A stretch of DNA of 64,000 nt from Aurantiacibacter sp. MUD11 (GCF_026967575.1 NZ_CP114054.1:558001-622000); one strand, 5' to 3'; positions 8,092 to 18,126 are shown, numbered from the stretch's first letter. A program made the numbers and translations. Notes: generated by a model from the letters alone, not told the origin.

Positions 8092-11000
8092 TCAGGCTAC
8101 CAGGCGCAGGTGCCCGACACCGCGGATCGGTTTCAGGGCGACATTCGCAAGGCCGGGAATTGTCGCCAGCTTGTCGACCAGTTCGCCGCCCAAGGCGAAG
8201 TCACTGCCGAGCAGGACCTGCGGCTCATGGGCTTCACCGGTGCGCAGGTGCAGGACCACCTCGCCGTGTCCCGCACGGCCAAGTTCCAGCATGTCCTTCA
8301 GCGCTGCGATGGCCGTCGCATCGGTGATCTCGGCGGTCAGCTGCATGCGCGCAGAACTCTTCACTTCCGACAGCGGCCTTGCCCCGCGCACCGTCACGCG
8401 CGGCGGGTCTTCCGGATTGGGCGAATCCAGCTCCACGTTGAGAAGCACGCAGGTGCCGTCCTGCGCCCATTGCTGGAAGCTCTCGACCAGCGATTCCTCG
8501 AAGCAGGCGGCGCTGAACTGGCCAGTGCTGTCGGAGAAGTCGGCGCGCACGAATTCCGCGCCGCGCCGGGTGCGTCCCTTGTTCACGCCCTCGACCATGG
8601 CCGCCATCACCGCCGGTTGGCGACCACCCTCCACACCGCCTTCCATCAGCGAGGCATAGGTGCGCGCACCGTTGGCAGACGCGACCTCGCGGAATTCCTG
8701 CACCGGGTGGGCGGCGAAGTAGAAACCGAACACCTCGCGCTCGACCTCCATCTGCCTGGCCCGAGGCCATGGCTCGACCTCGGTCAGTCGCAGGTCCGGC
8801 TCGGCATGGTCGTCGCCCCCGAACAGGCCTGCCTGTCCACTCGACTTCTCGCGATTGGCGGCATCGGTCACGGCCAGCAACATGTCGGCATTGGCCAGCA
8901 CCTTGGCCCGGTTCGGTTCGTAGCGGTCGAAGGCACCCGCACCCGCCAGGCCTTCCAGCTGCTTGCGGTTCATCGAGCCCGCGGGGAGACGACGGAAGAT
9001 GTCTTCGAGGCTCTCGAACGGACCATGCGCCTCGCGCTCGGCCACAACCTGCTCCATCGCCTTTTCGCCGACATTGCGGATGCCAGCCAGGGCGTAGCGC
9101 ACTGCCCAGCCCTCGTCCGTCTGCTCGACGCAGAACTCTGCCTCCGAAGCGCCGATATCGGGCGCCAGGATCTGCACGCCATTGCGCCGCGCATCGTCGA
9201 CGAAAACCGCCAGCTTTTCCGACTGGTGCATGTCGAAGCACATGGATGCGGCGTAGAACTCTTCCGGATAATGCGCCTTCAGCCATGCCGTCTGGTAGCT
9301 GAGCAACGCGTAGGCGGCAGCGTGCGACTTGTTGAAACCATAGCCGGCGAACTTGTCGATCAAGTCGAACAGGCGGTTGGCCTCGTCCTTCTCGATGCCG
9401 CTGACTTCCTTGCAGCCTTCGCAGAAGCGCAGCCGCTGCGCATCCATCTCCGCCTGGATCTTCTTGCCCATGGCGCGGCGCAGCAGGTCTGCATCGCCGA
9501 GCGAATAGCCGGCCAGGATCTGCGCGGCCTGCATCACCTGCTCCTGGTAGACGAAGATGCCGTAGGTTTCCTCGAGGATGCCCTTCAGCTTGGGGTGCGG
9601 GTAGACGATCTCTTCCTCGCCCGCCTTGCGCTTGCCGAAGCTGGGAATGTTGTCCATCGGCCCTGGCCGGTAGAGCGAGACGAGCGCGATGATGTCCTCG
9701 AACTTGGTCGGCTTCACCGCCGTCAGCGTGCGCCGCATGCCTTCGGATTCGAGTTGGAACACGCCCACCGTATCACCGCGCTTGAGCAGGTCGAACACGC
9801 CGGGATCGTCCCACGCCAAGGTGTCGAGATCGACCTCGATCCCCCGCCGCTTGAGCAGGTCTACCGCCTTGCGCAGCACCGACAGCGTCTTCAGGCCGAG
9901 GAAGTCGAACTTCACCAGCCCGGAATCCTCGACGTGCTTCATGTCGAACTGCGTCACCGGCATGTCCGAACGCGGATCGCGGTAGAGCGGCACCAGCTGG
10001 CTGAGCGGCCTGTCCCCGATCACCACGCCCGCCGCGTGGGTGGAGGAATTGCGCGGGAAGCCTTCGAGCTGCATCGCCAGGTCGACGAGGCGTTTCACCT
10101 CGTTGTCGTTGTCGTATTCGCGCTTGAAATCGGCAGCGCCGTTCAGGGTGCGGGGCAGCGTCCACGGGTCGGTCGGGTGGTTGGGCACCATCTTGGTGAG
10201 CCGGTCCACCTGGCCATAGGGCATCTGCAGGATGCGCCCTGTATCGCGCAGCACGGCACGCGCCTTCATCTTGCCGAAGGTGATGATCTGCGCGACCTTG
10301 TCCTTGCCGTAGCGCTCCTGCACGTAGCGGATCACCTCGCCGCGGCGAGTTTCGCAGAAGTCGATGTCGAAGTCGGGCATCGACACGCGTTCCGGGTTGA
10401 GGAAGCGCTCGAACAGCAGGCCGAGGCGGATCGGGTCGAGATCGGTGATGGTCAGCGCCCAGGCCACCAGCGAGCCGGCACCCGAACCACGGCCGGGCCC
10501 CACCGGAATCCCCTGCGCCTTGGCCCACTTGATGAAGTCGGCAACGATCAGGAAGTAGCCGGGAAAGCCCATGTTCTTGATGATGCCGACCTCGTAATCG
10601 AGCCGGTCGACATAGACCTGCAGTTCCTCGTCGGAGAGATCCTCATATTGCTCGAGCCGCGCGGCAAGGCCCCGGCGCGCGTCCTCCTCCAGCATTCGGC
10701 TTTCGCCTTCGAGATCGCCGGCAAGGCTGGGCAGGATCGGCTTGCGGCGCGGCGGCGCAAAGGCGCAGCGCTGGGCGATGACGAGGGTGTTTTCCAGGGC
10801 TTCCGGCAAGTCCTCGAACAGGTCGCGCATCATGGAGGCCGGCTTGACGTAGGCTTCCGGGTTGGACGTCGGCCGGTCGTCGCTGTCGATCTGCGAGGAA
10901 TTGGCGATGCACAGCATGGCGTCATGCGCGCTGTGCATGTGCGGCTCACCGAAGTTGGAAGGGTTGGTGGCGACCAGCGGCAGGTCCTGCACATAAGCGA

Positions 11001-11556
11001 GGTCCAGAAGGCCGCTCTCGGCCGCCTCCTCCACCGGATTGCCGCGCCGCGCCAGCTCCACGTAGAGCCGCTGCGGAAACAGACCGGACAAGCGCCGCGC
11101 CAGTTCGTGCGCGCGCTTTTCCTTGCCATCGGCCAAGAGGCGGGTGACGCCGCCCTCGCTGGCGCCGGTCAGTGCGATCAGGCCGTCGGTATGGCCTTCC
11201 AGCTCTTCCAGGCTGACGTGCGGTTCCAGTTCCAGCGGGCGGTCCAGGTGCGCCCGGCTGACGAGGTGGCACAGGTTGTTCCATCCATCCTCGTCCTGCG
11301 CGAACAGCGGCAAGTGGTCGATCGCGCCGTCCCCGCGCGCGACGCCCAGCAGCGTGCCGACGATCGGCTGCACGCCCTCGCCCATGCAGGCAGAGGCGAA
11401 CATGGTGGAGCCGTAGAGGCCGTTGCGGTCGCAGATGGCGATGGCGGGGAAACCGCGTTCCTTGGCCAGCTTGGCAATAGCCTTGGGATCGATCGCGCCC
11501 TCGAGCATCGAGTAACTCGACAGCACGCGCAGCGGGACGAAGGGCGAAAACGGCAT
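8092..11556 (-). CDS. dnaE1: DNA polymerase III alpha subunit (replicative)
   Basis: The catalytic subunit of the replicase, 1154 residues. It shows the N-terminal PHP domain, the active-site block GPGRGSGAGSLVAW and PDFDIDF (the catalytic aspartates of the C-family palm), fingers, a GYGFNKSHAAAYA helix-hairpin segment, and a candidate beta-clamp motif (GQAGLFG) before the OB fold. Length and sequence fit the essential DnaE1 and not the shorter mutagenic DnaE2. In the PHP domain the usual metal-binding HxH is LRVLS, and the later DH is DR, so that domain is probably inactive, with proofreading left to DnaQ. There is no Shine-Dalgarno sequence before ATG 11556; a promoter placed 6 bases upstream would give a leaderless mRNA. 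It is the last gene of a minus-strand run. Confidence 0.96.
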   Translation of the reverse strand: MPFSPFVPLRVLSSYSMLEGAIDPKAIAKLAKERGFPAIAICDRNGLYGSTMFASACMGEGVQPIVGTLLGVARGDGAIDHLPLFAQDEDGWNNLCHLVSRAHLDRPLELEPHVSLEELEGHTDGLIALTGASEGGVTRLLADGKEKRAHELARRLSGLFPQRLYVELARRGNPVEEAAESGLLDLAYVQDLPLVATNPSNFGEPHMHSAHDAMLCIANSSQIDSDDRPTSNPEAYVKPASMMRDLFEDLPEALENTLVIAQRCAFAPPRRKPILPSLAGDLEGESRMLEEDARRGLAARLEQYEDLSDEELQVYVDRLDYEVGIIKNMGFPGYFLIVADFIKWAKAQGIPVGPGRGSGAGSLVAWALTITDLDPIRLGLLFERFLNPERVSMPDFDIDFCETRRGEVIRYVQERYGKDKVAQIITFGKMKARAVLRDTGRILQMPYGQVDRLTKMVPNHPTDPWTLPRTLNGAADFKREYDNDNEVKRLVDLAMQLEGFPRNSSTHAAGVVIGDRPLSQLVPLYRDPRSDMPVTQFDMKHVEDSGLVKFDFLGLKTLSVLRKAVDLLKRRGIEVDLDTLAWDDPGVFDLLKRGDTVGVFQLESEGMRRTLTAVKPTKFEDIIALVSLYRPGPMDNIPSFGKRKAGEEEIVYPHPKLKGILEETYGIFVYQEQVMQAAQILAGYSLGDADLLRRAMGKKIQAEMDAQRLRFCEGCKEVSGIEKDEANRLFDLIDKFAGYGFNKSHAAAYALLSYQTAWLKAHYPEEFYAASMCFDMHQSEKLAVFVDDARRNGVQILAPDIGASEAEFCVEQTDEGWAVRYALAGIRNVGEKAMEQVVAEREAHGPFESLEDIFRRLPAGSMNRKQLEGLAGAGAFDRYEPNRAKVLANADMLLAVTDAANREKSSGQAGLFGGDDHAEPDLRLTEVEPWPRARQMEVEREVFGFYFAAHPVQEFREVASANGARTYASLMEGGVEGGRQPAVMAAMVEGVNKGRTRRGAEFVRADFSDSTGQFSAACFEESLVESFQQWAQDGTCVLLNVELDSPNPEDPPRVTVRGARPLSEVKSSARMQLTAEITDATAIAALKDMLELGRAGHGEVVLHLRTGEAHEPQVLLGSDFALGGELVDKLATIPGLANVALKPIRGVGHLRLVA

Positions 11557-11562
11557 CCGCCC

Positions 11563-11590
11563 ACTATGGTTATCCAGCCCGGATTCGCAA
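11563..11590 (-). promoter_or_regulatory. Candidate promoter giving leaderless dnaE1 mRNA
   Basis: On the minus strand TTGCGA (11590-11585), a 16-base spacer and CATAGT (11568-11563) are followed by six bases and then the ATG at 11556. The predicted start point is the A of the ATG. No ribosome-binding sequence precedes the gene, which agrees with a leaderless message. The prediction is by eye only. Confidence 0.45.
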
Positions 11591-11625
11591 AGCCGGTCTG
11601 GGGAAAAAGCGGAGGGAAAATCGCC

Positions 11626-11958
11626 CTATTCGGCGCTGTCGCCCGCGGCGATCTTCCTGCGCGTGTCGCGGATGGTGGACACCGCGCCGTAGGCGACCAG
11701 CGCGCCCAGGAAGATCCACACCCACAGCGGGATGTCCTCGCCGAAAATGCCAAGGTACAGGTAGGCCGAAACGAAGAAGAAACCCGCCAGCATAGTCGGC
11801 ACGACGGTAGACCGCCCGGCCCGCGCCCGCTTCACCAGCCACCCAATCGAAGCGAAGAAGAACGGGATCGCGCCGACATAGATCGCCGCGAAGACGTAGG
11901 GGTTCACATTGTACTGTGCCCCCAGTCCCAGAACCCAACCGTTGAATGCTTCGAGCAC
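11626..11958 (-). CDS. Small membrane protein of unknown function
   Basis: I do not recognise this 110-residue protein. It contains three hydrophobic segments of membrane-spanning length (around PYVFAAIYVGAIPFFFASIGW, split here by length, then TMLAGFFFVSAYLYLGIF and PLWVWIFLGALVAYGAV). A basic loop (KRARAGR) lies between the first two, and the C-terminal tail is charged (RDTRRKIAAGDSAE). The reading starts with GTG 11958, which has an AGGAGA site five bases upstream; no ATG gives a sensible start. It lies between a small exported-type gene and dnaE1 on the same strand. An integral inner-membrane protein is the safest description. Confidence 0.7.
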   Translation of the reverse strand: MLEAFNGWVLGLGAQYNVNPYVFAAIYVGAIPFFFASIGWLVKRARAGRSTVVPTMLAGFFFVSAYLYLGIFGEDIPLWVWIFLGALVAYGAVSTIRDTRRKIAAGDSAE

Positions 11959-12008
11959 GCCGCTCTCCTGATTGCTTGCCCACCTGTTCGCAGGTTCTGC
12001 CGCGAAGG

Positions 12009-12527
12009 TTACCCGGCTTTTGGTCGGTAGGTCAGGTCGAAGCTGTCGCTCCAGCTCTGGCCGTGGTCGCTGCTGGCCTGCCCATATTGCCGGACAGAAC
12101 CGTCCTCGCCGAGCGTATAGGTCATCCGCACCAGGATTGGTTGCCCCTGCTGGTCCTGTCCCCAATAACCGGTGAGGATCATCGCTCCGTCCACGGGTCC
12201 GCCTTCGAATAAGACGCGTCCCGGCTGCGCGCCGACCCAGAGCTGGTGCCAGGTGCCGGTCTGCGGATCGAGCGTCGTCAGGCTGGAACCGGTGCCGCCG
12301 CGCAGCGGCATCCAGGTCTCGCGCACGGCACAGCCATTGCTGACCTTCTCGATCCGGCTGGTGGCGACCTGCGTTTCGGTGCCGGTCTGGTAGACATCCC
12401 ATTCACCGACCCAGAAATCGAAGGCAGCGAATTCCTCGGCAGCGCAGGGATTAGGGGGCGAAGCGGGCGGCGGCGTCGCGCTCCCCTGTTGCAGCATGGC
12501 GAGCAGCGAGGCGGCGAGAATGCCCAT
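12009..12527 (-). CDS. Conserved hypothetical protein, probably exported
   Basis: A 172-residue protein with a short hydrophobic N-terminus (MGILAASLLAMLQQ), a proline-rich spacer and one globular domain. Its pattern (FDFWVGEWDVYQTG, NGCAVRETWMP, TWHQLWVGAQPG, LTGYWGQDQQGQP) recalls the DUF1579-like all-beta family, in which an FDFWxGxWxV opening and repeated tryptophans form a lipocalin-like barrel. That resemblance is from memory and not tested. Two cysteines could form a disulfide if it is exported. The gene follows lolD by 9 nt on the same strand and is probably in the lol operon. Function is unknown. Confidence 0.72.
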   Translation of the reverse strand: MGILAASLLAMLQQGSATPPPASPPNPCAAEEFAAFDFWVGEWDVYQTGTETQVATSRIEKVSNGCAVRETWMPLRGGTGSSLTTLDPQTGTWHQLWVGAQPGRVLFEGGPVDGAMILTGYWGQDQQGQPILVRMTYTLGEDGSVRQYGQASSDHGQSWSDSFDLTYRPKAG

Positions 12528-12536
12528 GGATTTCCC

Positions 12537-13217
12537 CTAGTCTATCCGTCCCTCGTGCAGCCTTACCACGCGGTCCATCCGGCTTGCCAGCCTCTCGTTG
12601 TGCGTGGCGACCAGCGCCGCACTGCCCTGCCCGCGCACCAGTTCGAGGAACTGGTCGAGCACGCGCTCCGAAGTCGCCTCGTCCAGGTTGCCGGTCGGTT
12701 CGTCAGCCAGCACCAGTTGCGGGCGATTGGCCAGCGCGCGGGCGACGGCCACGCGCTGCTGCTCACCGCCCGAAAGCTGGCTGGGACGATGGTCAAGGCG
12801 ATGTTCGAGGCCGAGCGCGCCGAGCAGTTCGCGCGCCCGCTCCACGGCGTCAGTGCGCTTCACGTCCACCAGCAGTTGCGGCAGCACCACATTTTCCTGC
12901 GCGGTAAAGTCGGGCAGCAGGTGGTGGAACTGGTAGACGAAGCCAAGGTGATCGCGGCGCAGCGTCGTGCGACCGGCGGAATCCAGCTGGCTGGCATCGT
13001 TGCCCGCCAGTTCGATCTTCCCGGAGAAACCGCCTTCCAGCAGCCCGACCGCCTGCAACAGCGTCGACTTGCCGGAACCGGACGGCCCCAGCAGCGCCAC
13101 GATTTCACCGGGAGCAATCTCCAGGTTCACGCCGCGCAGCACGTCGATGCGCACGCCTCCCTGCTCGAAGCTGCGGGCGAGGTTCGTCAGGCGAATGACG
13201 GGTGGGGTGCTATTCAT
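12537..13217 (-). CDS. lolD: Lipoprotein-releasing ABC transporter ATP-binding protein
   Basis: The ATPase that drives extraction of outer-membrane lipoproteins from the inner membrane. All ABC motifs are present in 226 residues: Walker [14 protein letters not shown], a Q-loop ([16 protein letters not shown]), the signature [15 protein letters not shown] and Walker [13 protein letters not shown]. The Q-loop wording is typical of LolD and related MacB-type ATPases. Its first codons overlap the last eight bases of the permease gene, so the two are translationally coupled and should form one transporter. Confidence 0.93.
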   Translation of the reverse strand: MNSTPPVIRLTNLARSFEQGGVRIDVLRGVNLEIAPGEIVALLGPSGSGKSTLLQAVGLLEGGFSGKIELAGNDASQLDSAGRTTLRRDHLGFVYQFHHLLPDFTAQENVVLPQLLVDVKRTDAVERARELLGALGLEHRLDHRPSQLSGGEQQRVAVARALANRPQLVLADEPTGNLDEATSERVLDQFLELVRGQGSAALVATHNERLASRMDRVVRLHEGRID

Positions 13218-14451
13218 AACGCAGCACCTCCACCGGATCGGTATTGGCCGCCCGATAGGACGGATACAGCGTGGCGAGGAAGCTCAGCCCCATGGCCATG
13301 CCGGCAATCGCCAGCACTTCGAACGGGTCGGTCTTGCTCGGCAGTTCGGTGAGGAAACGGATCGACGGGTCCCACAGTTCGATGCCGAAGGCGCGGCTGA
13401 GGAAAGTGATGATCCCTTGCCGGAAGAACAGCACCAGCAGACCCAGCGATACGCCTGCCGCCGTGCCGATCACGCCGACGATGGAGCCGGTGGTGACGAA
13501 TATCTTGAGCAGGCTGCGCCGGGTCGCGCCCATGGTGCGCATGATGGCGATGTCGCGCGTCTTCGATCGCACCAGCATCACCAGTGAGGACAGGATATTG
13601 AACGCCGCCACCAGCACGATGATGCCCAGCGCGAAGGCCATGGCCACGCGTTCGACCTGCAAGGCCTCGAACAGCGAGGCGTTCATCTGCTGCCAGTCGG
13701 TCAGCACGGCCCTGCCGGAGAGTTGCTCCGCAATCGGGGCGAGGATTTCGGCCACCCGGTCCGGATCCTCTGTCTTCACCTCGATCATGCCGATGGAATC
13801 GCCCGTCATCAGCAGCGTCTGCGCGCTGGGAATGGGCATCACCACGAACCGCTCGTCGAAATCATAGAGGCCCACTTCGAACACGGCGGTCACCGTGTAG
13901 CCGACCTGTCGCGGGACCGTGCCGAAGGGCGTCGGGCGGCCTTGCGGGTTGACGATCGTCAGCGTGTCGCCAAGCCGGATGCCGAGGTTCTGCTGCAGGC
14001 GAGAGCCGATGGCGACATTGCGCAGGTCCGGCTGCAGCGTCGCCAGGTCACCCACCAGCACGTTTTCCTCCATGCGCTGGATGTCCTCGGGCGTATTGCC
14101 GCGCACGAAGATTCCTTCGGCCCGCCCGTTGTAGGTCCCCAGCAGCGGCTGCTCGATCAGCGGCGATGCGCGCACCACGCCTGGGGTGTTGCGGATATCC
14201 TCCAGCAATTCTTCCCAGTTCTCGATCCGCTGGCCATAGCCCTGCACCACCGCATGGCCGTTCAGCCCGGTGATGCGGTCAAGCAGTTCCGCACGGAAGC
14301 CGTTCATCACGCTCATCACGATCACCAGCATGGCGACCGAGAGCATGACCACCGTGATGGAAATGCCCGCCACCAGCGCGATCACCGCCTCGCTGCGTCC
14401 CGGCAGCATGTAGCGTTTGGCAATCGACCATTCGAAGGGAGAAAGGATCAA
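13210..14451 (-). CDS. Lipoprotein-releasing ABC transporter permease (LolC/E, LolF type)
   Basis: The membrane partner of LolD. The 413 residues have the MacB/FtsX architecture: an N-terminal membrane helix ([18 protein letters not shown] region), a large periplasmic domain, and three C-terminal helices that include the [14 protein letters not shown] coupling region and [16 protein letters not shown] at the end. Only one permease gene is present. That fits alphaproteobacteria in which one protein does the work of the enterobacterial LolC and LolE pair. Translation appears to begin with TTG 14451, with AGGAA about seven bases before it; no ATG lies at this position. It overlaps lolD by eight bases. 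Confidence 0.88.
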   Translation of the reverse strand: MILSPFEWSIAKRYMLPGRSEAVIALVAGISITVVMLSVAMLVIVMSVMNGFRAELLDRITGLNGHAVVQGYGQRIENWEELLEDIRNTPGVVRASPLIEQPLLGTYNGRAEGIFVRGNTPEDIQRMEENVLVGDLATLQPDLRNVAIGSRLQQNLGIRLGDTLTIVNPQGRPTPFGTVPRQVGYTVTAVFEVGLYDFDERFVVMPIPSAQTLLMTGDSIGMIEVKTEDPDRVAEILAPIAEQLSGRAVLTDWQQMNASLFEALQVERVAMAFALGIIVLVAAFNILSSLVMLVRSKTRDIAIMRTMGATRRSLLKIFVTTGSIVGVIGTAAGVSLGLLVLFFRQGIITFLSRAFGIELWDPSIRFLTELPSKTDPFEVLAIAGMAMGLSFLATLYPSYRAANTDPVEVLRYE

Positions 14452-14538
14452 GAAGCCGTTCCTGAGACAAGTGTGCGTGGCAGCGCTTTAGGAAGCGCAA
14501 CCTTGCGCTGCAATGAAAATGGCCGCGCTATGCCCCGT

Positions 14539-16305
14539 TCACTCGCTGGCGAGTTGCTCCGCAATCCACCCGTCGACATGGGCTTCGAGCACGTCGAGCG
14601 GCACCGCGCCGTTCTCCAGCACGGTGTCGTGGAAGGCGCGCAGGTCGAAATCGGCACCCAGCGCTTCCTCCGCCCTCGCCCGTAGCTCGCGGATCTTCAG
14701 CTCACCCAGCTTGTAGGCCAGCGCCTGGCCCGGCCAAGTGATGTAGCGGTTGACCTCGGCATTGATGTTGCCTTCGGACAGCGCGGTGTTCTCCAGCATG
14801 AAATCGACTGCCTGCTGGCGCGTCCAGCCCATGGCATGGATGCCGGTGTCGACCACCAGGCGGTTCGCGCGCCACATCTCGTAGCTGAGGCGGCCCATTT
14901 CCTTGGCCGGCGTGTCATACAGGCCCATCTCGATGCCGAGGCGTTCCGAATAGAGACCCCAGCCCTCGGTGAAGGCGGTGAAGAAGGTCGCGTACTGGCG
15001 CAGCGGGTGCATATCCAGTTCCTGCTGCAAGGCGATCTGGTGGTGGTGGCCCGGAACGGCCTCATGCACCCCCAGCGCCGGCAGTTCCCACAGCGGGCGC
15101 TGGTCCAGTTCGGTCAGGTTGAGGCGGTAGATGCCCGGCTGCCCCGTCGCCATCGATCCGCGCTCGTAATAGGCGGTGGTGTTGCCGGGAGCATTGGCCG
15201 CCGGGATCGGCAGCACGGTATAGGGCAGGCGCGGCAGGCGACCGAAGAGGCGCGGCATCCAGCCATCGATTTCCTTCGCCAGCGCGGCGGTGAACTGCAG
15301 GTAGCTTTCCTCGTCGGTCGGATAGTACTGCGGATCGGTGCGCAGGTGCTCGATGAAGGCCTCGCGGCTGTCGAAGCCGGCCTCGGCAGCCACCTCCTCC
15401 ATCTCGGCCCGGATGCGCGCGACTTCGGACAGGCCCAGTTCGTGAACTTCCTGCGGAGTCATCTCCGTGGTGGTGAAGCTGCGCACGCGAGAGGCGTAGT
15501 ATTCCTGCCCACCCGGCGTTCCGCCAACGCCCGGAGCCTCGTCCGTGCGGCAATTCGGGGCGTAGTCTTCGACATAGAAGGCGTGGAAGGCTTCCAAGCC
15601 TTCGAACGCACCTTCGGAAATCGCCGTGCGGCCACGCGCCTGCAGGGCGGCCCACTCGTCATTCGAGATGGTCGACGGCTGGGTGGCGAAGGCCCGCCAC
15701 CAGACCGATTCCTCGGGGCTATCGGCGATCAGGCCACCAATTCGGTTTTCGAACCCTTCCATCGGCTCGCACGGCTGCGTCAGCCCGCGTTCGATGGCGC
15801 CTTCGCTGCGGTCGATGAAGGCCTGGATGTATTCTGGGTAGGCTTCCAGGCGACCGAGGTAGCTCTCATAGTCGGCCACGGTGAACAGCGGCGAGGAATA
15901 GGGCAGTCCGCTGATTGCGCCCTGCGGCCCGCCGCGGTTGGTGAAGGTGACATAGCGATCGTGCTCATGCTCCGCGGCTTCCAGCGTATCGCGGAAATCG
16001 CGCGCCATCAGCGCATAGTCGATGTCCAGCGTGCCCGGCAGCTCTGCCGGATCGATCGCCTGCAACCGCGCCTGGAACGCCCGCGTTTCCTCCAGGCGGC
16101 GGTCGTAGGCTTCCATCGAGGGATCGCTCAGCTTCCCGTCGCCGCGCCGGTCACCGATATCGGTCGCCAACGAGGGCGATTGGTCGAGCACCCACTGCCA
16201 CACATCCTCGCGCAGTTCGACGAAGTCCTCGGCGGGCCCAGCCAGCGCCGGGGCGGGCATGGCAAGTGCGAGAGCGAGGGTCGAGGCGGCAAGAAGGCGG
16301 TTCAT
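14539..16305 (-). CDS. DUF885 family exported metallohydrolase
   Basis: A 588-residue protein of the DUF885 family, a group related to zinc carboxypeptidases whose substrates are largely unknown. A signal peptide ([22 protein letters not shown]) sends it to the periplasm. The family's metal-binding motif is intact as [18 protein letters not shown], in which HExxxGHH supplies the histidine ligands and general base. Further conserved blocks are [13 protein letters not shown], in which the glutamate may be the third ligand, and the [17 protein letters not shown] segment. ATG 16305 has a GGAG site. It is upstream of the lol genes on the same strand, with an 87-nt gap, so it may have a separate transcript. 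Confidence 0.88.
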   Translation of the reverse strand: MNRLLAASTLALALAMPAPALAGPAEDFVELREDVWQWVLDQSPSLATDIGDRRGDGKLSDPSMEAYDRRLEETRAFQARLQAIDPAELPGTLDIDYALMARDFRDTLEAAEHEHDRYVTFTNRGGPQGAISGLPYSSPLFTVADYESYLGRLEAYPEYIQAFIDRSEGAIERGLTQPCEPMEGFENRIGGLIADSPEESVWWRAFATQPSTISNDEWAALQARGRTAISEGAFEGLEAFHAFYVEDYAPNCRTDEAPGVGGTPGGQEYYASRVRSFTTTEMTPQEVHELGLSEVARIRAEMEEVAAEAGFDSREAFIEHLRTDPQYYPTDEESYLQFTAALAKEIDGWMPRLFGRLPRLPYTVLPIPAANAPGNTTAYYERGSMATGQPGIYRLNLTELDQRPLWELPALGVHEAVPGHHHQIALQQELDMHPLRQYATFFTAFTEGWGLYSERLGIEMGLYDTPAKEMGRLSYEMWRANRLVVDTGIHAMGWTRQQAVDFMLENTALSEGNINAEVNRYITWPGQALAYKLGELKIRELRARAEEALGADFDLRAFHDTVLENGAVPLDVLEAHVDGWIAEQLASE

Positions 16306-16400
16306 TGGGTGAAATCTCCGGTACGGTCAGGTCTGGTTGCACCGGAGACTATCGTCCTCGACGCCACGCACAAGCGCCGAAACGCGATTGCACAGAGAAT

Positions 16401-16427
16401 CCGGAGCACCGCAGCCCGCTGCTCCGG
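16401..16427 (-). terminator. Possible terminator after the amino-acid permease
   Basis: An 8-bp perfect stem (CCGGAGCA with TGCTCCGG) around an 11-base loop lies just after the permease stop on the minus strand. The following sequence (ATTCTC) has only a weak T run, so termination efficiency is doubtful. Confidence 0.4.
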
Positions 16428-16440
16428 CCTTTCGCAGTTA

Positions 16441-18024
16441 TCAGTCGCGGCTTTCCGGCGTATCGATCGGGAAGGCGTGTTCGACCCCTTCGATATCGTC
16501 CACCACTTCCACGATGCCCCGGCCCAGGTGGCTGTTGCCGCGGCTGTAGCCGAAGTAGATGACCACGCCGATCACGCTCCAGATGGGCAGCACCAGCATG
16601 GCTTCCAGCGGCAGGTTGAGGAACAGGAAGGCGCAACCGAAGATCGTCGCCGGACCCACCAGCCACAGCATCGGCGTGCGGAAATCCCGCTTCCGGTCGG
16701 GCGATGTCTTGCGCAGCAGCATGACCGCGACCGCCACCATCAGGAAGGCATAGAGCGTCCCGGCATTGGCGATATCGGCCAGCTGTCCCACGGGCAGGAA
16801 GGCCGCGCCGATAGCCACGATCACCCCGGTGATGGCGGTGACGACGTAGGGCGTCTTCCACTTGGGGTGCACCTTGGACAGCCCTTCGGGCAGCAGCCCG
16901 TCGCGGCTCATCACGAAGAAGATGCGGGTCTGCGCGAACAGCAGCACCAGAATCACCGAGGGCAAGGCAAGGAAGGCCGCGATGCCCAGCATGTTGCCGA
17001 TGCCGGAAAAACCGATCTGGCGCAGCACGTGGGCCAGCGCCTCGTCGGAACAGACCAGTGCTGCCGAATATTCGGCCATGGCGCACTGGCGCGCCAGTTC
17101 CTCGGAACCGGCGGGGAACGGTACGCCATTCGGCCCCATGATCGGTTGTCCGCCGATGGTGCCGATGGCCCCGGCAGCAACCAGGATGTAGAACAGCGTG
17201 CAGAACAGCAGCGATCCAACAAGACCGATGGGCACGTTGCGCTGCGGGTTCTTCGTTTCCTCCGCCGCCGTCGAAACCGCGTCGAACCCGACGTAGGCGA
17301 AGAAGATCGTTGCCGCCGCGCCCACTGCCCCGACGCCCGAACCGAAGCCGCCGAACACGCCTGCGGGCAGGAACGGGTTGAACTGGTCGGGATCGAAATA
17401 GGCGCTGGTCAAGGTCAGGCCGATGAAGGCGGTCAACGCCGCCACCTTGATGGCCACCAGCACGGCATTCACCTTGGCGCTTTCGCTGGTGCCAATCATC
17501 AGCAGCCAGGTTACCAGCAGGGCGATCACCAGCGCGGGCAGGTTGATGAATCCACCCGGCTCGCCGCCCAGCACCAGCGGCCCTGCCGCCAGCCATTGCG
17601 GCAGTTCTATTCCCAGGAATTCGTTCAATATGGTGCCGGCGAAATAGCCAGACCAGCCAACCGAAACCGCCGAGGCCGCGATGGCGTATTCGAGCACCAG
17701 CGCCCAGCCCACCGTCCAGGCGAGGAATTCGCCCATCGTGGCGTAGCTGTAGGTGTAGGCCGATCCGGCGACCGGGATCATGGCGGCGATCTCAGCATAG
17801 CAGAGCGCCGCCACCACGCAGACCAGGCCGGCGATCACGAAGGCCAGCATCAAGCCGGGACCGGCCTTTTGCGCACCGGCCGCGGTCAGCACGAAGATGC
17901 CAGTGCCAATGATGCAGCCGATCCCGAACAGCATCAATTGCCAGGCGCCTAGCGTACGATGCAGCGACTTCTTCGCGGCTGTCGCCAGAATGGCGTCGAG
18001 CGGCTTTACCCGATCAAAAATCAT
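16441..18024 (-). CDS. APC-superfamily amino-acid permease
   Basis: An inner-membrane transporter of 527 residues from the amino acid-polyamine-organocation superfamily, closest in style to the cationic amino-acid transporter (CAT/YfnA) branch. TM1 carries the substrate-binding signature GIGCIIGTGIFVLTA, TM6 has FFAYVGFDAVSTAAEETKN, and about twelve to fourteen helices are predicted by eye. A large loop around CAMAEYSAALVCSDEALA contains two cysteines. I chose ATG 18024 because the preceding 21 codons read like leader sequence and TM1 is still complete. The substrate cannot be told from sequence. The gene lies downstream of the zinc-ribbon gene with a 102-nt gap. Confidence 0.87.
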   Translation of the reverse strand: MIFDRVKPLDAILATAAKKSLHRTLGAWQLMLFGIGCIIGTGIFVLTAAGAQKAGPGLMLAFVIAGLVCVVAALCYAEIAAMIPVAGSAYTYSYATMGEFLAWTVGWALVLEYAIAASAVSVGWSGYFAGTILNEFLGIELPQWLAAGPLVLGGEPGGFINLPALVIALLVTWLLMIGTSESAKVNAVLVAIKVAALTAFIGLTLTSAYFDPDQFNPFLPAGVFGGFGSGVGAVGAAATIFFAYVGFDAVSTAAEETKNPQRNVPIGLVGSLLFCTLFYILVAAGAIGTIGGQPIMGPNGVPFPAGSEELARQCAMAEYSAALVCSDEALAHVLRQIGFSGIGNMLGIAAFLALPSVILVLLFAQTRIFFVMSRDGLLPEGLSKVHPKWKTPYVVTAITGVIVAIGAAFLPVGQLADIANAGTLYAFLMVAVAVMLLRKTSPDRKRDFRTPMLWLVGPATIFGCAFLFLNLPLEAMLVLPIWSVIGVVIYFGYSRGNSHLGRGIVEVVDDIEGVEHAFPIDTPESRD

Positions 18025-18126
18025 CGGCGAGAATCCACCAGGCTTGCCGCGGGACAGCCCCGCTCGAACAGCCGGAATGCGGGGCATATGCCAAGCAGCG
18101 AGACGCGCAAGCGGATTCGCACGGGG

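Noticed and set aside
8092..11556. Mutagenic polymerase DnaE2 (imuB-linked)
   Set aside because: Its length (1154 residues), motif wording and lack of imuA/imuB neighbours favour the replicative DnaE1.
8110..12030. Very long open reading frame on the plus strand opposite dnaE1 (over 1300 codons), and similar long frames opposite secA (27864-31130), divL, addA and addB
   Set aside because: They mirror the codon structure of the real genes in a high-GC genome, lack recognisable motifs, and are rich in Arg, Ala, Gln and Val as expected from antisense reading. The sense-strand genes have all their family motifs.
14480..14511. Inverted repeat GCAGCGC ... GCGCTGC between DUF885 and the Lol permease
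   Set aside because: The stem is modest, it has alternative foldings and there is no T run, so I did not call it a terminator.
18057..18085. Inverted repeat GCCCCGC ... GCGGGGC upstream of the amino-acid permease
   Set aside because: No T run follows on either strand; it may be chance in GC-rich DNA.
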